In this document: positions 1 to 8,381 of the stretch, one piece after another
Numbering within the stretch: position 1 is the stretch's first letter
Layout: every line of letters begins with the position of its first letter
Source of the DNA: Volucribacter psittacicida
Lineage (GTDB): Bacteria; Pseudomonadota; Gammaproteobacteria; Enterobacterales; Pasteurellaceae
DNA length: 64,000 nucleotides
Assembly (NCBI RefSeq): GCF_004339025.1
Contig: NZ_SMFT01000001.1
Coordinates: 484,050-548,049 of the forward strand
Reading direction: 5' to 3'
Program-made: the position numbers and the translations under genes
Notes under the pieces: model-generated
What the model was told of the DNA's origin: nothing
Database searches by the model: none
What the model saw: only the letters and a program-made list of their open reading frames with translations

Positions 1-38
1 TGTATTAGCATTGAATTTTCCTTTCTATTTGTCAAGTT

Positions 39-377
39 TTATTTTAGTTCGTCTAAAATAGTTTTGCTTGTTGCTTGTAAAATGCGTTTTCCTAAATCGT
101 TAGTCGAACGGTATAAATCCAATAACTCTATTTCATCTGGACTTAACGATAACTCATTTAAATTACTTAAATATCTCTCATTTATTCCTAATAACAACCA
201 ATTTAAATTCACGCTTAATTTATTAGCAATTTTTATCGCAGCATCAATACTTAATTCTCTTTCCATTCTCATATAACTTTGTAGAGAACGATAGGGAATA
301 TTCGTAACTTTAGAAAAATCTTTAATCGTCATTTTTGACTCATCAATTAATTGATTAAGCCTTTCGTATATGCACAT
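39..377 (-). CDS. XRE-family helix-turn-helix regulator (repressor-like)
   Basis: A 112-residue protein with a Cro/C1-type helix-turn-helix in roughly residues 5-62 (TIKDFSKVTNIPYRSLQSYM, then an LSIDAAIKIANKLSVNLNWL-type segment). An acidic/basic helical tail (SPDEIELLDLYR) follows, as often seen in small phage-type repressors. It presumably binds DNA in the short divergent region to its right, where a near-consensus sigma-70 promoter on the + strand begins 16 bp from its start codon. The gene that promoter would have served is gone: an IS1595-type element begins about 18 bp past the -10. It could be a relic of a prophage or a toxin-antitoxin regulator; its target is not visible. The fold is clear, the role is not. 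Confidence 0.75.
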   Translation of the reverse strand: MCIYERLNQLIDESKMTIKDFSKVTNIPYRSLQSYMRMERELSIDAAIKIANKLSVNLNWLLLGINERYLSNLNELSLSPDEIELLDLYRSTNDLGKRILQATSKTILDELK

Positions 378-392
378 TTTGACACACCATTA

Positions 393-421
393 TTGACAAA
401 TTAAACACAATATGGCATAAT
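393..421 (+). promoter_or_regulatory. Sigma-70 promoter divergent from the XRE repressor
   Basis: TTGACA at 393-398 and CATAAT at 416-421 are separated by 17 bp: a perfect -35, ideal spacing and a 5/6 -10. It points right, away from the repressor gene, into the left end of the IS1595-type element at about 439. It would now transcribe the transposase. Operator sites for the repressor probably overlap it, but none is defined. Confidence 0.55.
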
Positions 422-490
422 AAATCTAAATAATAGAACTTAGACTACCAAGTTATGCACATTATAACATATCTATAGGAATAATCTATA

Positions 491-1525
491 ATGCCTCAAC
501 ACTTCCTCTTATCCAGCAAAGCTCGCACGCTTTCCCCTATCAAGATAGCTCGCCTATCTGATGAGGAAGCGTTTTCAATGCTTTGCCAATTACGCTGAGG
601 AAGTGAAAAAAATGTAGTTTGCCCTAAATGTGGCGTACAACATCAAGCCTATTTTATTTCTACTCGCAAACAATGGCGTTGTAAACATTGTGGGCATACG
701 TTTTCTGTGACCTCTGGCACGATTTTTGCCAATCATAAGTTACCTATTCAAATTTATTTATTCGCTATCGCTTTATTCGTTAATGCAGTAAAAGGGATTT
801 CTGCTTGTCAGCTTTCTCGTGATTTAAATGTACAGTATAAAACCGCTTTTACTCTCGCTCATAAAATTCGTGAGAGCTTAATACAACAATCCGAACACTC
901 TCCATTATCAGGCGAAGTGCATATTGATGCCACTTATATCCATTCTGCCCCTCGTCCTAAAAATAAGAAAACCGACCGAGTGGATAGACGTTTAAAAGCC
1001 AATGCCAATCCGAATAAACGGGCCGTATTCGTCATGCGTGAGCGTTATTCTGAACAAGATACCTTGAATAACCCAAATCTCGTAGGCGCAAAGAAAACGC
1101 TAACTTTTCCTATCCTGTCAGAAAATGCGACCACCATAAACACTCTAGCAACGACATATATTGCACCAAACAGCCGTATTCATGCTGATGAAAATTCAGC
1201 TTACGATGACCTTATCACCCATCACGACCTCAAAAGAGTGAACCATCAACGTGAATACTGTAGCGATGAGGGTATTACTAACAATCTCGCTGAAAGTTAC
1301 TTCTCACGTTTCAAACGTATGTATTACGGACAAGTGCATAAAATGAATAATATCTATCTTGATAACTATGCGAATGAAATTGCCTATCGTGAAGATACCC
1401 GAAAACTGGATAATCAACATATCTTTGATGATGTGGTTATGAAATGTCTTGCGATTTCTAGCGATAATGATTGGAAAGGTTACTGGCAAGGCAATCACAG
1501 ACAAACTGAAAGGCTAATAATGTAA
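491..1525 (+). pseudogene. IS1595-family transposase with in-frame TGA stop
   Basis: One frame runs from ATG 491 to TAA 1525 (345 codons) but carries TGA at 596-598, codon 36, where relatives usually have Trp (TGG). After the stop comes a zinc ribbon (CPKCG, then CKHCG, codons about 44-72). The DDE-type catalytic domain follows, with HIDATYIHSAP, IHADENSAYDD and NLAESYFSRFKRMYYG. The N-terminus (MPQHFLLSSKARTLS) matches the family's usual start. Everything else is intact, so this is a single recent nonsense change. A restart at ATG 707 would lose the zinc ribbon. Pasteurellaceae use the standard code, so routine readthrough is unlikely. The stop overlaps the start of the next gene. Confidence 0.8.
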
Positions 1526-1986
1526 TGGCAGACCCCATTTATCACACACAAATTCAACAGAAAATCACGCAACTTGAACGAGAAAAAGCGCAAGTGTTAG
1601 CCCACCTTGCTTTAGTGGAACGCCGTATTTTGTTACTCCAACAGGCTTTAGAGGTAATGAATACCGATACTTCTGAAGTTCAACAATATGATACTGAAAA
1701 CTACCAATATCGTGTTTATCGCAAGCAATTTAACGGCAAAATAAGCCAACTGATTCAGCAAGTAATGAAAGCAGAGCCTGAACGCCATTGGCGAGCCTTA
1801 GAACTGGCAGAAGCGGTGCTGATTGCCGATAAACAGCCTCATACCCCTGTGTCAGAATATCATTTAAAGAATATTGGCAGTGCGATGATACGCTTAGTCA
1901 ATAAAGGCATTGTCAACCGTATTGTGGTAAAAAAGCATAAAATTATCCAATGGCAATGGAAACCACATCACAATAAGTCATCGTAA
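1525..1986 (+). CDS. Coiled-coil/winged-helix protein, transposon passenger
   Basis: A 153-residue protein with unknown function. Residues about 8-48 are a charged coiled coil (QQKITQLEREKAQVLAHLAL and onward). Residues about 70-150 look like a winged-helix domain ending in a beta-hairpin (NKGIVNRIVVKKHKIIQWQW). Its ATG overlaps the transposase stop (TAATG), so translation is probably coupled to the transposase, which marks it as a passenger gene of the element. It shares architecture and the signature 'N-G-I-V-x-R ... I-x-Q-W' with the convergent gene at 1968-2489; their 3' ends overlap by 19 bp. A DNA-binding role in control of transposition or of the host is possible but unproven. Confidence 0.6.
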   Translation: MADPIYHTQIQQKITQLEREKAQVLAHLALVERRILLLQQALEVMNTDTSEVQQYDTENYQYRVYRKQFNGKISQLIQQVMKAEPERHWRALELAEAVLIADKQPHTPVSEYHLKNIGSAMIRLVNKGIVNRIVVKKHKIIQWQWKPHHNKSS

Positions 1987-2489
1987 TTTGATAATTCTTC
2001 AACTTGCTCAATGGATTTTAAACGCCATTGAATGACGGAGCGTTTTGTTTTCTCGATTAACATCGTTTTTCTTTCTACAATTCCACGATTATGTAATCGT
2101 CTTAATCTCTGGCTAATACCCCTTGTCATCGTCTGAATATCTGTTTCAGTAAGCGTATATTTTGCAATTTTAATCGCTTTATCTGTGATGTCTTTTGCAG
2201 ATAACCATTCATTGGGAAAATCTTTGAACACTTTCACAATAAATTGGCTGGGATAATGAGGGGATTTTGCGGCAGTTACCTTGTGATTTTTGACTGCTTT
2301 AGATTTCATTTTGCCCTTTTGTTTCTGCATTAATAATGAAATCGGATCGAATTCTAGTACCACTAAAGCGTTCTGTAATGTATCAATATTGAGTTTCGTT
2401 AGACAAATACATTGTTCAAAATGTGTGATTTGCTGATTAAACTCTGTAATTTTCTGCCGAATAGCAGTTGCACCATTTACCTTTACCAT
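1968..2489 (-). CDS. Coiled-coil/winged-helix protein, second passenger
   Basis: About 173 residues from ATG 2489 (MVKVNGATAIRQK). An upstream start at 2561 would run through a perfect 10-bp inverted repeat, so I prefer 2489. The N-terminus is a coiled coil (QKITEFNQQITHFEQ), the middle is basic (KQKGKMKSKAVKNHK), and the C-terminus is winged-helix-like with LRRLHNRGIVERK and SVIQWRLK. These features match the gene it converges on (1525-1986), so the two look like diverged paralogs facing each other. It lies inside the inverted ends of the IS1595-type element. Function unknown; a DNA-binding regulator that reads the palindrome in front of it is one guess. Confidence 0.55.
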   Translation of the reverse strand: MVKVNGATAIRQKITEFNQQITHFEQCICLTKLNIDTLQNALVVLEFDPISLLMQKQKGKMKSKAVKNHKVTAAKSPHYPSQFIVKVFKDFPNEWLSAKDITDKAIKIAKYTLTETDIQTMTRGISQRLRRLHNRGIVERKTMLIEKTKRSVIQWRLKSIEQVEELSNYDDLL

Positions 2490-2496
2490 AAATAAA

Positions 2497-2528
2497 AATT
2501 CTCGTGGTTGAAAAAACTCACGAGAATT
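2497..2528. promoter_or_regulatory. 10-bp perfect inverted repeat before passenger gene
   Basis: AATTCTCGTG (2497-2506) and CACGAGAATT (2519-2528) are exact inverses around a 12-base spacer, starting 8 bp upstream of the ATG at 2489. As DNA it is a plausible operator for a dimeric winged-helix protein. As RNA it would be a leader hairpin next to the ribosome binding site. Either would affect expression of the passenger gene. Confidence 0.45.
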
Positions 2529-2603
2529 ATAGGAGAATTGAGCTAATTGGTCTTTGTGCAACTGCTACATAATACCGGTAGTATAAGGCCTTAACCCACT
2601 TTT

Positions 2604-2626
2604 TCCCACATTTTTGTCCATTACAC
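2604..2626. repeat. 23-bp repeat, copy 1 (inverted partner at 12561-12583)
   Basis: The 23 bases here are the exact reverse complement of 12561-12583, next to the pepT terminator. A looser third copy lies at 12604-12621. This copy sits 16 bp outside the right end of the IS1595-type element, just beyond the ssb terminator. Nature unknown; it may be the end of a decayed mobile element. Confidence 0.6.
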
Positions 2627-2628
2627 CA

Positions 2629-2663
2629 AAAAAGAGAAACTTTATTTTATAATGTTTCTCTTT
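2629..2663 (-). terminator. Terminator of ssb
   Basis: AAAGAGAAAC (2631-2640) pairs with GTTTCTCTTT (2654-2663). On the minus strand the stem is followed by a T run, so it serves ssb, which ends at 2706. Confidence 0.65.
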
Positions 2664-2705
2664 GAGTTTTATAATGTATTTTTACAGAATTTATGTATAT
2701 AGAAT

Positions 2706-3185
2706 TCAGAACGGAATATCATCATCAAAACCATTCATATCTGGTTCAGCTGGTGTAGATTGTTTTTGAGGTGCTGATCTAGTTGGTTGTGCTTGATAAC
2801 TTGGTTGTGGCGATGATTGCTGTGGAGCATAACCTGATTGTGATCTGTCGTTGCGACTATCTAACATTTGTAACACATCGCCTTGAATTTCTGTGGTGTA
2901 GCGATCTTGTCCATTTTGATCTTGCCATTTTCTTGTTCTTAAACGTCCTTCTACATAAACTTTAGAACCTTTGCGTAAATATTCGCCTACGATTTCGGCT
3001 TGACGGCGATAGAATACAATTCTATGCCATTCTGTGATTTCTCGGCGTTCTCCTGTGTTTTTATCTGTCCAACTTTCACTGGTAGCAACACTGATATTTG
3101 CAACAGCTTCGCCGTTTGGCATTGTTCTAATTTCTGGGTCGTTGCCTAAATTTCCTACAATAATAACTTTATTTACTCCAGCCAT
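2706..3185 (-). CDS. ssb: Single-stranded DNA-binding protein
   Basis: A 159-residue SSB that coats single-stranded DNA in replication, repair and recombination. The N-terminal OB fold (residues about 1-110) has the family opening [18 protein letters not shown] and the [11 protein letters not shown] strand. A Gln/Pro/Ser-rich linker (about 111-150) follows. The acidic tip [10 protein letters not shown] is the docking site for partner proteins such as exonuclease I and PriA. It is slightly shorter than E. coli SSB (178) because the linker is shorter. It is divergent from uvrA across a 156-bp region with an SOS box, the same arrangement as in E. coli, so it may be partly damage-inducible. Confidence 0.97.
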   Translation of the reverse strand: MAGVNKVIIVGNLGNDPEIRTMPNGEAVANISVATSESWTDKNTGERREITEWHRIVFYRRQAEIVGEYLRKGSKVYVEGRLRTRKWQDQNGQDRYTTEIQGDVLQMLDSRNDRSQSGYAPQQSSPQPSYQAQPTRSAPQKQSTPAEPDMNGFDDDIPF

Positions 3186-3261
3186 AATATCCTCTTTATT
3201 TGGAAGTTAATATAATTTCGCTATTTTGCCTGAAAAAGAAAAAAAGATCTATTAAAATCCA

Positions 3262-3277
3262 CTGGATATTTGAACAG
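3262..3277. promoter_or_regulatory. LexA (SOS) box between ssb and uvrA
   Basis: CTGGATATTTGAACAG fits the LexA consensus CTG-N10-CAG with an AT-rich centre. It lies 65 bp before the uvrA start in the ssb/uvrA divergent region, where E. coli also has an SOS box. Confidence 0.75.
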
Positions 3278-3341
3278 TCGTTGCAAAAATGCGATAATTA
3301 TTCCAATTTTTAACTTTTTTTGTCAAAAGGTTTAGCTGAAA

Positions 3342-6173
3342 ATGGATAAAATTGAGATTCGTGGGGCGAGAACACATAATTTAAAAAATATTAATTTAAC
3401 TATTCCAAGAGATAAGTTAATTGTAATTACTGGGTTATCGGGATCAGGGAAGTCTTCATTGGCTTTTGATACGTTATATGCGGAAGGGCAGCGGCGTTAT
3501 GTGGAGTCTTTGTCTGCCTATGCTCGTCAGTTTTTATCTTTAATGGAAAAGCCCGATGTTGATCATATTGAAGGGCTTTCACCAGCGATTTCTATTGAGC
3601 AAAAATCCACATCGCATAATCCTCGTTCTACGGTGGGGACTATTACGGAAATCTATGATTATTTACGTTTGTTATTTGCTCGGGTTGGTGAGCCGCGTTG
3701 TCCTCATCATCATATTCCATTAACCGCTCAGACAGTAAGCCAAATGGTGGATAATGTACTTACTTTGCCTGAGGACAGTAAAATGATGTTACTTGCCCCT
3801 GTGGTTAAAGCACGTAAAGGGGAGCATGTTAAATTATTAGAACAAATTGCTTCGCAGGGATATGTTCGTGCAAGAATTGATGGGGAAATTTGTGATTTAT
3901 CAGATCCGCCGAAATTAGAATTACATAAAAAGCATACTATTGAGGTGGTGGTTGATCGTTTTAAAGTGCGGTCTGATTTAGCACAACGTTTAGCCGAGTC
4001 TTTTGAAACGGCTTTAGAGCTTTCTGGGGGAACGGCAATCGTGGCGAGTATGGATAATCCTCAAGAGGAAGAGTTAGTCTTTTCGGCCAATTTTGCTTGT
4101 CCGCATTGTGGGTATTCTGTGCCAGAACTTGAACCTCGTTTGTTTTCTTTTAATAATCCTGCTGGTGCTTGTCCGACTTGTGATGGCTTGGGAGTTGAGC
4201 AATATTTTGATGAGGAAAGAGTGGTGCAAAATCCCTCTATTTCTTTGGCAAATGGGGCAATAAAAGGTTGGGATCGACGTAATTTTTATTATTATCAAAT
4301 GCTAACTTCCTTAGCAAAACATTATCACTTTGATATTGAAACACCTTTTGAGGCACTTCCTAAGAAAATTCAGCAAGTGATTTTGCAAGGCTCGGGTAAG
4401 GAAGAAATTGAGTTTCAATATGTGAATGATCGTGGTGATGTGGTGTTGCGTCGCCATAGTTTTGAAGGCATTTTGAATAATATGGCTCGTCGTTATAAAG
4501 AAACGGAATCTATGTCGGTGCGAGAGGAATTGGCGAAAAATATTAGCACTCGTCCTTGCGCAGATTGTTTAGGATCTCGTTTACGTCCAGAAGCGCGTAA
4601 TGTATTTATTAATCAAATCAATTTACCTGCCATTGCGGAGATGAGTATTGGTGGCGCATTGGACTTTTTTGGGGCGTTAAGTTTAGAGGGACAACGAGCC
4701 AGAATTGCGGATAAAATCTTGAAAGAAATTCGTGAACGTTTGGCATTTTTGGTCAATGTTGGTCTTAATTATTTATCTTTATCTCGTTCCGCGGAAACCC
4801 TATCAGGGGGAGAGGCACAGCGTATTCGTCTTGCTAGTCAAATTGGGGCGGGACTTGTTGGAGTAATGTATGTGTTAGATGAACCTTCTATTGGCTTACA
4901 CCAACGTGATAACGAGAGGTTATTAAAAACCTTGATTCATTTGCGTGATTTGGGCAATACCGTTATTGTGGTTGAACATGATGAAGATGCGATTTTAGCC
5001 GCTGATCATATTATTGATATTGGTCCTGGTGCTGGTGTGCATGGCGGCTCTGTTGTTGCACAAGGTAATGCACAAGAAATTATGCAAAATCCAGCCTCAT
5101 TAACAGGAAAATTTTTATCAGGTAAAGAAAAAATTGAAATTCCTGAAAAACGCACCGCACTTGATAAAAAGAAAATGCTAAAACTGATTGGCGCAACAGG
5201 TAATAATTTAAAAGGAGTCAATCTTGAAATTCCAGTAGGATTATTTACCTGCGTAACAGGCGTTTCTGGTTCAGGAAAATCTACTTTAATTAATGATACT
5301 TTATTTCCTTTAGCTCAACATAAGCTAAATCGTGCGGAGCAAGGGCAATCAGCACCTTATAAAGAGATTAAAGGCTTAGAGTTTTTTGATAAAGTGATTG
5401 ATATTAATCAAAGTCCCATTGGACGTACGCCTCGTTCCAATCCAGCCACTTATACAGGGTTATTTACCCCTATTCGTGAATTATTTGCTGGCGTACCTGA
5501 GGCGAGGGCAAGAGGATATAATCCAGGCCGTTTTAGTTTTAATGTACGAGGCGGGCGTTGCGAGGCTTGTCAAGGCGATGGCGTTATCAAAGTAGAAATG
5601 CATTTTTTACCTGATGTTTATGTACCTTGTGATCAATGTAAAGGCAAACGTTATAACCGAGAAACCTTAGATATTCGTTATAAAGGAAAAACCATTGATC
5701 AAGTCTTAAATATGACGGTTGAAGAAGCGAGAGAATTTTTTGATGCGATTCCTGCAATTGCTCGCAAATTACAAACGTTGATTGATGTTGGTTTGTCTTA
5801 TATTCGTTTAGGGCAATCCTCAACCACCTTATCTGGGGGAGAAGCACAGCGTGTGAAATTGGCGACAGAACTTTCTAAACGAGATACAGGAAAAACCCTC
5901 TATATTCTTGACGAACCTACAACAGGACTACATTTTGCCGATATTAAACAATTACTAGAGGTATTACATCGTTTACGTGATCAAGGTAATACTATTGTTG
6001 TTATTGAGCATAATCTTGATGTGATTAAAACCGCTGACTGGATTGTAGATCTTGGACCAGAAGGCGGTAGTGGTGGCGGACAAATTATCGCTACAGGTAC
6101 ACCAGAACAAGTAGCGAAAATCAGGGGATCTCATACAGCAAGATTTTTAGCTCCGATGTTGGAGAAGAAATAG
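3342..6173 (+). CDS. uvrA: UvrABC excinuclease subunit A
   Basis: A 943-residue damage-recognition ATPase of nucleotide excision repair (E. coli UvrA 940). It carries two ABC ATPase modules, with Walker [10 protein letters not shown] at residues 31-39 and GVSGSGKST at 640-648, and two signature motifs ([32 protein letters not shown]). Zinc modules start at Cys253 (CPHCGY...CPTCDG) and Cys740 (CEACQG...CDQCKG). As a dimer it loads UvrB onto distorted DNA. It has its own promoter region with a LexA box upstream and is followed by a hairpin terminator. Uptake-sequence cores lie inside the gene near 3964 and 5155, showing that the reading frame tolerates them. Complete, no anomalies. Confidence 0.98.
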   Translation: MDKIEIRGARTHNLKNINLTIPRDKLIVITGLSGSGKSSLAFDTLYAEGQRRYVESLSAYARQFLSLMEKPDVDHIEGLSPAISIEQKSTSHNPRSTVGTITEIYDYLRLLFARVGEPRCPHHHIPLTAQTVSQMVDNVLTLPEDSKMMLLAPVVKARKGEHVKLLEQIASQGYVRARIDGEICDLSDPPKLELHKKHTIEVVVDRFKVRSDLAQRLAESFETALELSGGTAIVASMDNPQEEELVFSANFACPHCGYSVPELEPRLFSFNNPAGACPTCDGLGVEQYFDEERVVQNPSISLANGAIKGWDRRNFYYYQMLTSLAKHYHFDIETPFEALPKKIQQVILQGSGKEEIEFQYVNDRGDVVLRRHSFEGILNNMARRYKETESMSVREELAKNISTRPCADCLGSRLRPEARNVFINQINLPAIAEMSIGGALDFFGALSLEGQRARIADKILKEIRERLAFLVNVGLNYLSLSRSAETLSGGEAQRIRLASQIGAGLVGVMYVLDEPSIGLHQRDNERLLKTLIHLRDLGNTVIVVEHDEDAILAADHIIDIGPGAGVHGGSVVAQGNAQEIMQNPASLTGKFLSGKEKIEIPEKRTALDKKKMLKLIGATGNNLKGVNLEIPVGLFTCVTGVSGSGKSTLINDTLFPLAQHKLNRAEQGQSAPYKEIKGLEFFDKVIDINQSPIGRTPRSNPATYTGLFTPIRELFAGVPEARARGYNPGRFSFNVRGGRCEACQGDGVIKVEMHFLPDVYVPCDQCKGKRYNRETLDIRYKGKTIDQVLNMTVEEAREFFDAIPAIARKLQTLIDVGLSYIRLGQSSTTLSGGEAQRVKLATELSKRDTGKTLYILDEPTTGLHFADIKQLLEVLHRLRDQGNTIVVIEHNLDVIKTADWIVDLGPEGGSGGGQIIATGTPEQVAKIRGSHTARFLAPMLEKK

Positions 6174-6188
6174 GGAGTTTCGTTTTTC

Positions 6189-6215
6189 AAGTGGCTTTAA
6201 TAGCCACTTTTTATT
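6189..6215 (+). terminator. Terminator of uvrA
   Basis: AAGTGGCT (6189-6196), a 5-base loop and AGCCACTT (6202-6209), then a T run. It lies 16 bp after the uvrA stop. The minus-strand reading lacks a T run, so it serves uvrA only. Confidence 0.75.
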
Positions 6216-6219
6216 TTCG

Positions 6220-7128
6220 TTATTCAATCGATAAATAATGCAATTTTGCTGTACTAACTGTAGATAAAAGTTCTTCTGCCATATTACGATAAGAAATCTG
6301 TGTGCTTTTTTCTAGCATATAAACTTTGGAGATTTGAGAGAAGTCCTTACCTTGTAATAGAAGATGATTTAGTGCGACCTGTAATGCTGGTAAACTCGGA
6401 TTGAAAGCGGCGTTTTCGGCATAGCTTCCCATATAATATTGCTTGTCCTTAGTTTCAATAACTATACTGTGGCAATTTTGTGAGTATGGACTATGAGATA
6501 AATTGAGTGCCTGAAGTGCGGTCAATATTGCAGGATTTTCCTGTGGTTGCCCAGGTAATTTGTAAGATTTTAGGCTAGGTAAGAGTAATCGCTGTGTTAT
6601 GGCAAGATCTTGAGGACCGAAGGCATTAGGTAAATAATGTTGTAACGATAAATTTTGTTGATGAGGAAGATGAATAGCTAACTGATCCGCTTTATTTAGT
6701 TCATTAAGAAACTGCCGACAATGCCCACAAGGGCTATAATTAATCGTAATATCTGTAATTTGTGTTACCCCTCGCATCCAAGCGTGAGTAATAGCACTTT
6801 GTTCAGCATGAATAGTTTGTTGAATATTTGTTCCACAAAATTCTTGGTTAGCCCCAAAATAAATATCACCTTGATGACTTGTTACTATTGCACCTACATG
6901 AAATTGGGAAATAGGTGCTGTTGCATAGCAAGCAGCAATAGGAAGTAATTGTAAATTTAGGGTTATAGGAGTGAGTTTATATTGTTGACAGAGTTCAATG
7001 ATATGATTTTTATTTAATACGGCAGAAAATTGTTGTTTTGAAAATAGTAGCCATAGCGTTCTTGCAAGAGATTGATTAGGAAATTGGATAAGTGCTTGCT
7101 GAATTTTATCTTTAAGGCATTGTGGCAT
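6220..7128 (-). CDS. cdd: Cytidine deaminase
   Basis: A 302-residue enzyme that hydrolyses cytidine and deoxycytidine to uridine and deoxyuridine in pyrimidine salvage (E. coli Cdd 294). The zinc site is complete: His107-Ala-Glu109 (HAEQ), with Glu109 as the proton shuttle, and Cys134/Cys137 in SPCGHC. The long form with a second, non-catalytic deaminase-like half (residues about 190-302) is the enterobacterial dimeric type. It converges on uvrA with only 46 bp between them, and lies 51 bp downstream of potD behind a terminator. An uptake-sequence core lies inside the gene near 6521. Confidence 0.95.
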   Translation of the reverse strand: MPQCLKDKIQQALIQFPNQSLARTLWLLFSKQQFSAVLNKNHIIELCQQYKLTPITLNLQLLPIAACYATAPISQFHVGAIVTSHQGDIYFGANQEFCGTNIQQTIHAEQSAITHAWMRGVTQITDITINYSPCGHCRQFLNELNKADQLAIHLPHQQNLSLQHYLPNAFGPQDLAITQRLLLPSLKSYKLPGQPQENPAILTALQALNLSHSPYSQNCHSIVIETKDKQYYMGSYAENAAFNPSLPALQVALNHLLLQGKDFSQISKVYMLEKSTQISYRNMAEELLSTVSTAKLHYLSIE

Positions 7129-7145
7129 TTTTCATTCCTTATAAT

Positions 7146-7172
7146 AAAAAAACTCCTCATTGAGAGGAGTTT
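7146..7172 (-). terminator. Terminator of potD
   Basis: AAACTCCTC (7150-7158) and GAGGAGTTT (7164-7172) form the stem; on the minus strand a T run follows. It sits directly after potD and before cdd. Confidence 0.8.
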
Positions 7173-7179
7173 ATTGGGA

Positions 7180-8265
7180 TTATTTTGCCGCTTTTAGCTG
7201 TTGATAATAATTTTCATAGATTTCAACTGCATCGCCAACATCGTCTTGCCAATAACTGTTATTTAGTACATCAGCTGTTGGGTAAATAGCGGGATCTTCT
7301 GTGATTTCTTTTGGTAATAATGCTAACGCCTCTTTATTTGAGGTCGGGTAACCGATTTCTAGGGTCAATTTTGCCGCAGTATCTTTACCAAGCATATAGT
7401 TAATTAGTTTATGAGCACCATCTGGGTTTTTAGATGTTGCTGGAATAGCGAGGGTATCTACCCATAATACTGGCCCTTCTTTCGGGAAGACCATATTAAT
7501 TGGTGCGTGCTCTTTTTTCGCAATACGCACAGAACCATTCCATAATTGTCCAAGATCTGTTTCACCAGAAATAAAGGTATTTGCTGGGTTATCTGAGGTG
7601 AAAGATAAAATGTTTGGACGAAGTTTTAATAATTCTTCATAAGCCTGTTTAATCACTTCAGGATCTTTTGTGTTTGGATCTTGACCTAATTTTAATAAAG
7701 CGATATTAAAGACTTCACGAGCATCGTCTAATAATTGGATTTTTCCAGCAAATTCTGGTTTCCAGAAATCTCCCCATGAAGTAAATTCACTACCATCGCC
7801 ATAAACATTGGTATTAAATGCAATACCTGGTGCACCTAATAATTGTGGTAATGAATATTTATTGCCTTTATCATAAGGCTTATCCAACATATTTGGATCA
7901 AGCTCTGCAATGACAGGGAGTTTGCTATGATCCAATTCCATTAGCATGCCTTCACGAGCCATTTTTGATACGAAATAGTTGGATGGTGCAATAACATCAT
8001 AACCACCATTTGCCCCTTGGGTTTTTAATTTCGCATACATGGTTTCGTTTGATTCTAAACTTGAAACGATAACTTTAATACCTGTTTCTTTGGTAAATTC
8101 TTCAAGTAAACCTTCTGGTACATACTCTGTCCAAGTATAGAGATACACAGTATCATTTGCTGGAGCCGGTGCTGAGTTTTCAGCGGTTTTTGTGTCTTTG
8201 TCGTTACAACCTGTGACGGCAACAGCCACAAGGCTTGCTGCAAAAAGACCTGCTAATTTTTTCAT
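7180..8265 (-). CDS. potD: Spermidine/putrescine-binding lipoprotein PotD
   Basis: A 361-residue periplasmic solute-binding protein that delivers polyamines to the PotABC importer. The N-terminus is a lipoprotein signal (MKKLAGLFAASLVAVAVTGC, lipidated Cys20), unlike the soluble E. coli PotD but in line with Pasteurellaceae homologs. The mature part has the family's opening YTWTEYVPEGLLEEFTKETG, and the polyamine-site motif region around VIAPSNYFVSKM and WNGSVRIAKKE. It is separated from potC by 116 bp containing a strong hairpin terminator, so it probably has its own promoter or is fed by partial readthrough. It ends at its own terminator. Haemophilus also carries a second potD copy elsewhere; this one is in the operon position. 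Confidence 0.93.
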   Translation of the reverse strand: MKKLAGLFAASLVAVAVTGCNDKDTKTAENSAPAPANDTVYLYTWTEYVPEGLLEEFTKETGIKVIVSSLESNETMYAKLKTQGANGGYDVIAPSNYFVSKMAREGMLMELDHSKLPVIAELDPNMLDKPYDKGNKYSLPQLLGAPGIAFNTNVYGDGSEFTSWGDFWKPEFAGKIQLLDDAREVFNIALLKLGQDPNTKDPEVIKQAYEELLKLRPNILSFTSDNPANTFISGETDLGQLWNGSVRIAKKEHAPINMVFPKEGPVLWVDTLAIPATSKNPDGAHKLINYMLGKDTAAKLTLEIGYPTSNKEALALLPKEITEDPAIYPTADVLNNSYWQDDVGDAVEIYENYYQQLKAAK

Positions 8266-8318
8266 TCTATCATCTCCTGTTAGGGGAAAAATTACCTTTT
8301 CTATCTTTTAGAAAAGAA

Positions 8319-8349
8319 CAAAAAAACGCCTTGACAGCGTCAAGGCGTA
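8319..8349 (-). terminator. Terminator between potC and potD
   Basis: ACGCCTTGAC (8326-8335), a 3-base loop and GTCAAGGCGT (8339-8348): a perfect 10-bp GC-rich stem followed on the minus strand by seven T. It would end or attenuate potABC transcription before potD. Confidence 0.85.
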
Positions 8350-8381
8350 TTGTATGTGGTATTCAATCATTTGTGAAGTAA

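Larger units (their letters stand above)
439..2587 (+). mobile_element. IS1595-type transposon with two passenger genes
   Basis: The element contains an IS1595-type transposase frame (491-1525), a coupled gene (1525-1986) and a convergent related gene (1968-2489). The left end reads CTTAGACTACC at 439-449. The reverse complement of the right end reads CTTATACTACC (2577-2587), a 10/11 match. Both continue inward into a looser match (AAGTTATGCA on the left, GGTATTATGTAGCA on the right). No target-site duplication was recognised, so the exact ends are uncertain by several bases. Imperfect ends and the broken transposase suggest the copy is ageing or needs a transposase from elsewhere. Confidence 0.5.

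Noticed and set aside
596-598. TGA in the transposase as selenocysteine or recoding
   Set aside because: No downstream SECIS-like hairpin was seen, and the position is a Trp in relatives; a plain nonsense mutation explains it.
5587-5847. Minus-strand open frame inside uvrA
   Set aside because: It lies fully inside uvrA codons with no ribosome site or domain; one of many chance frames opposite real genes.
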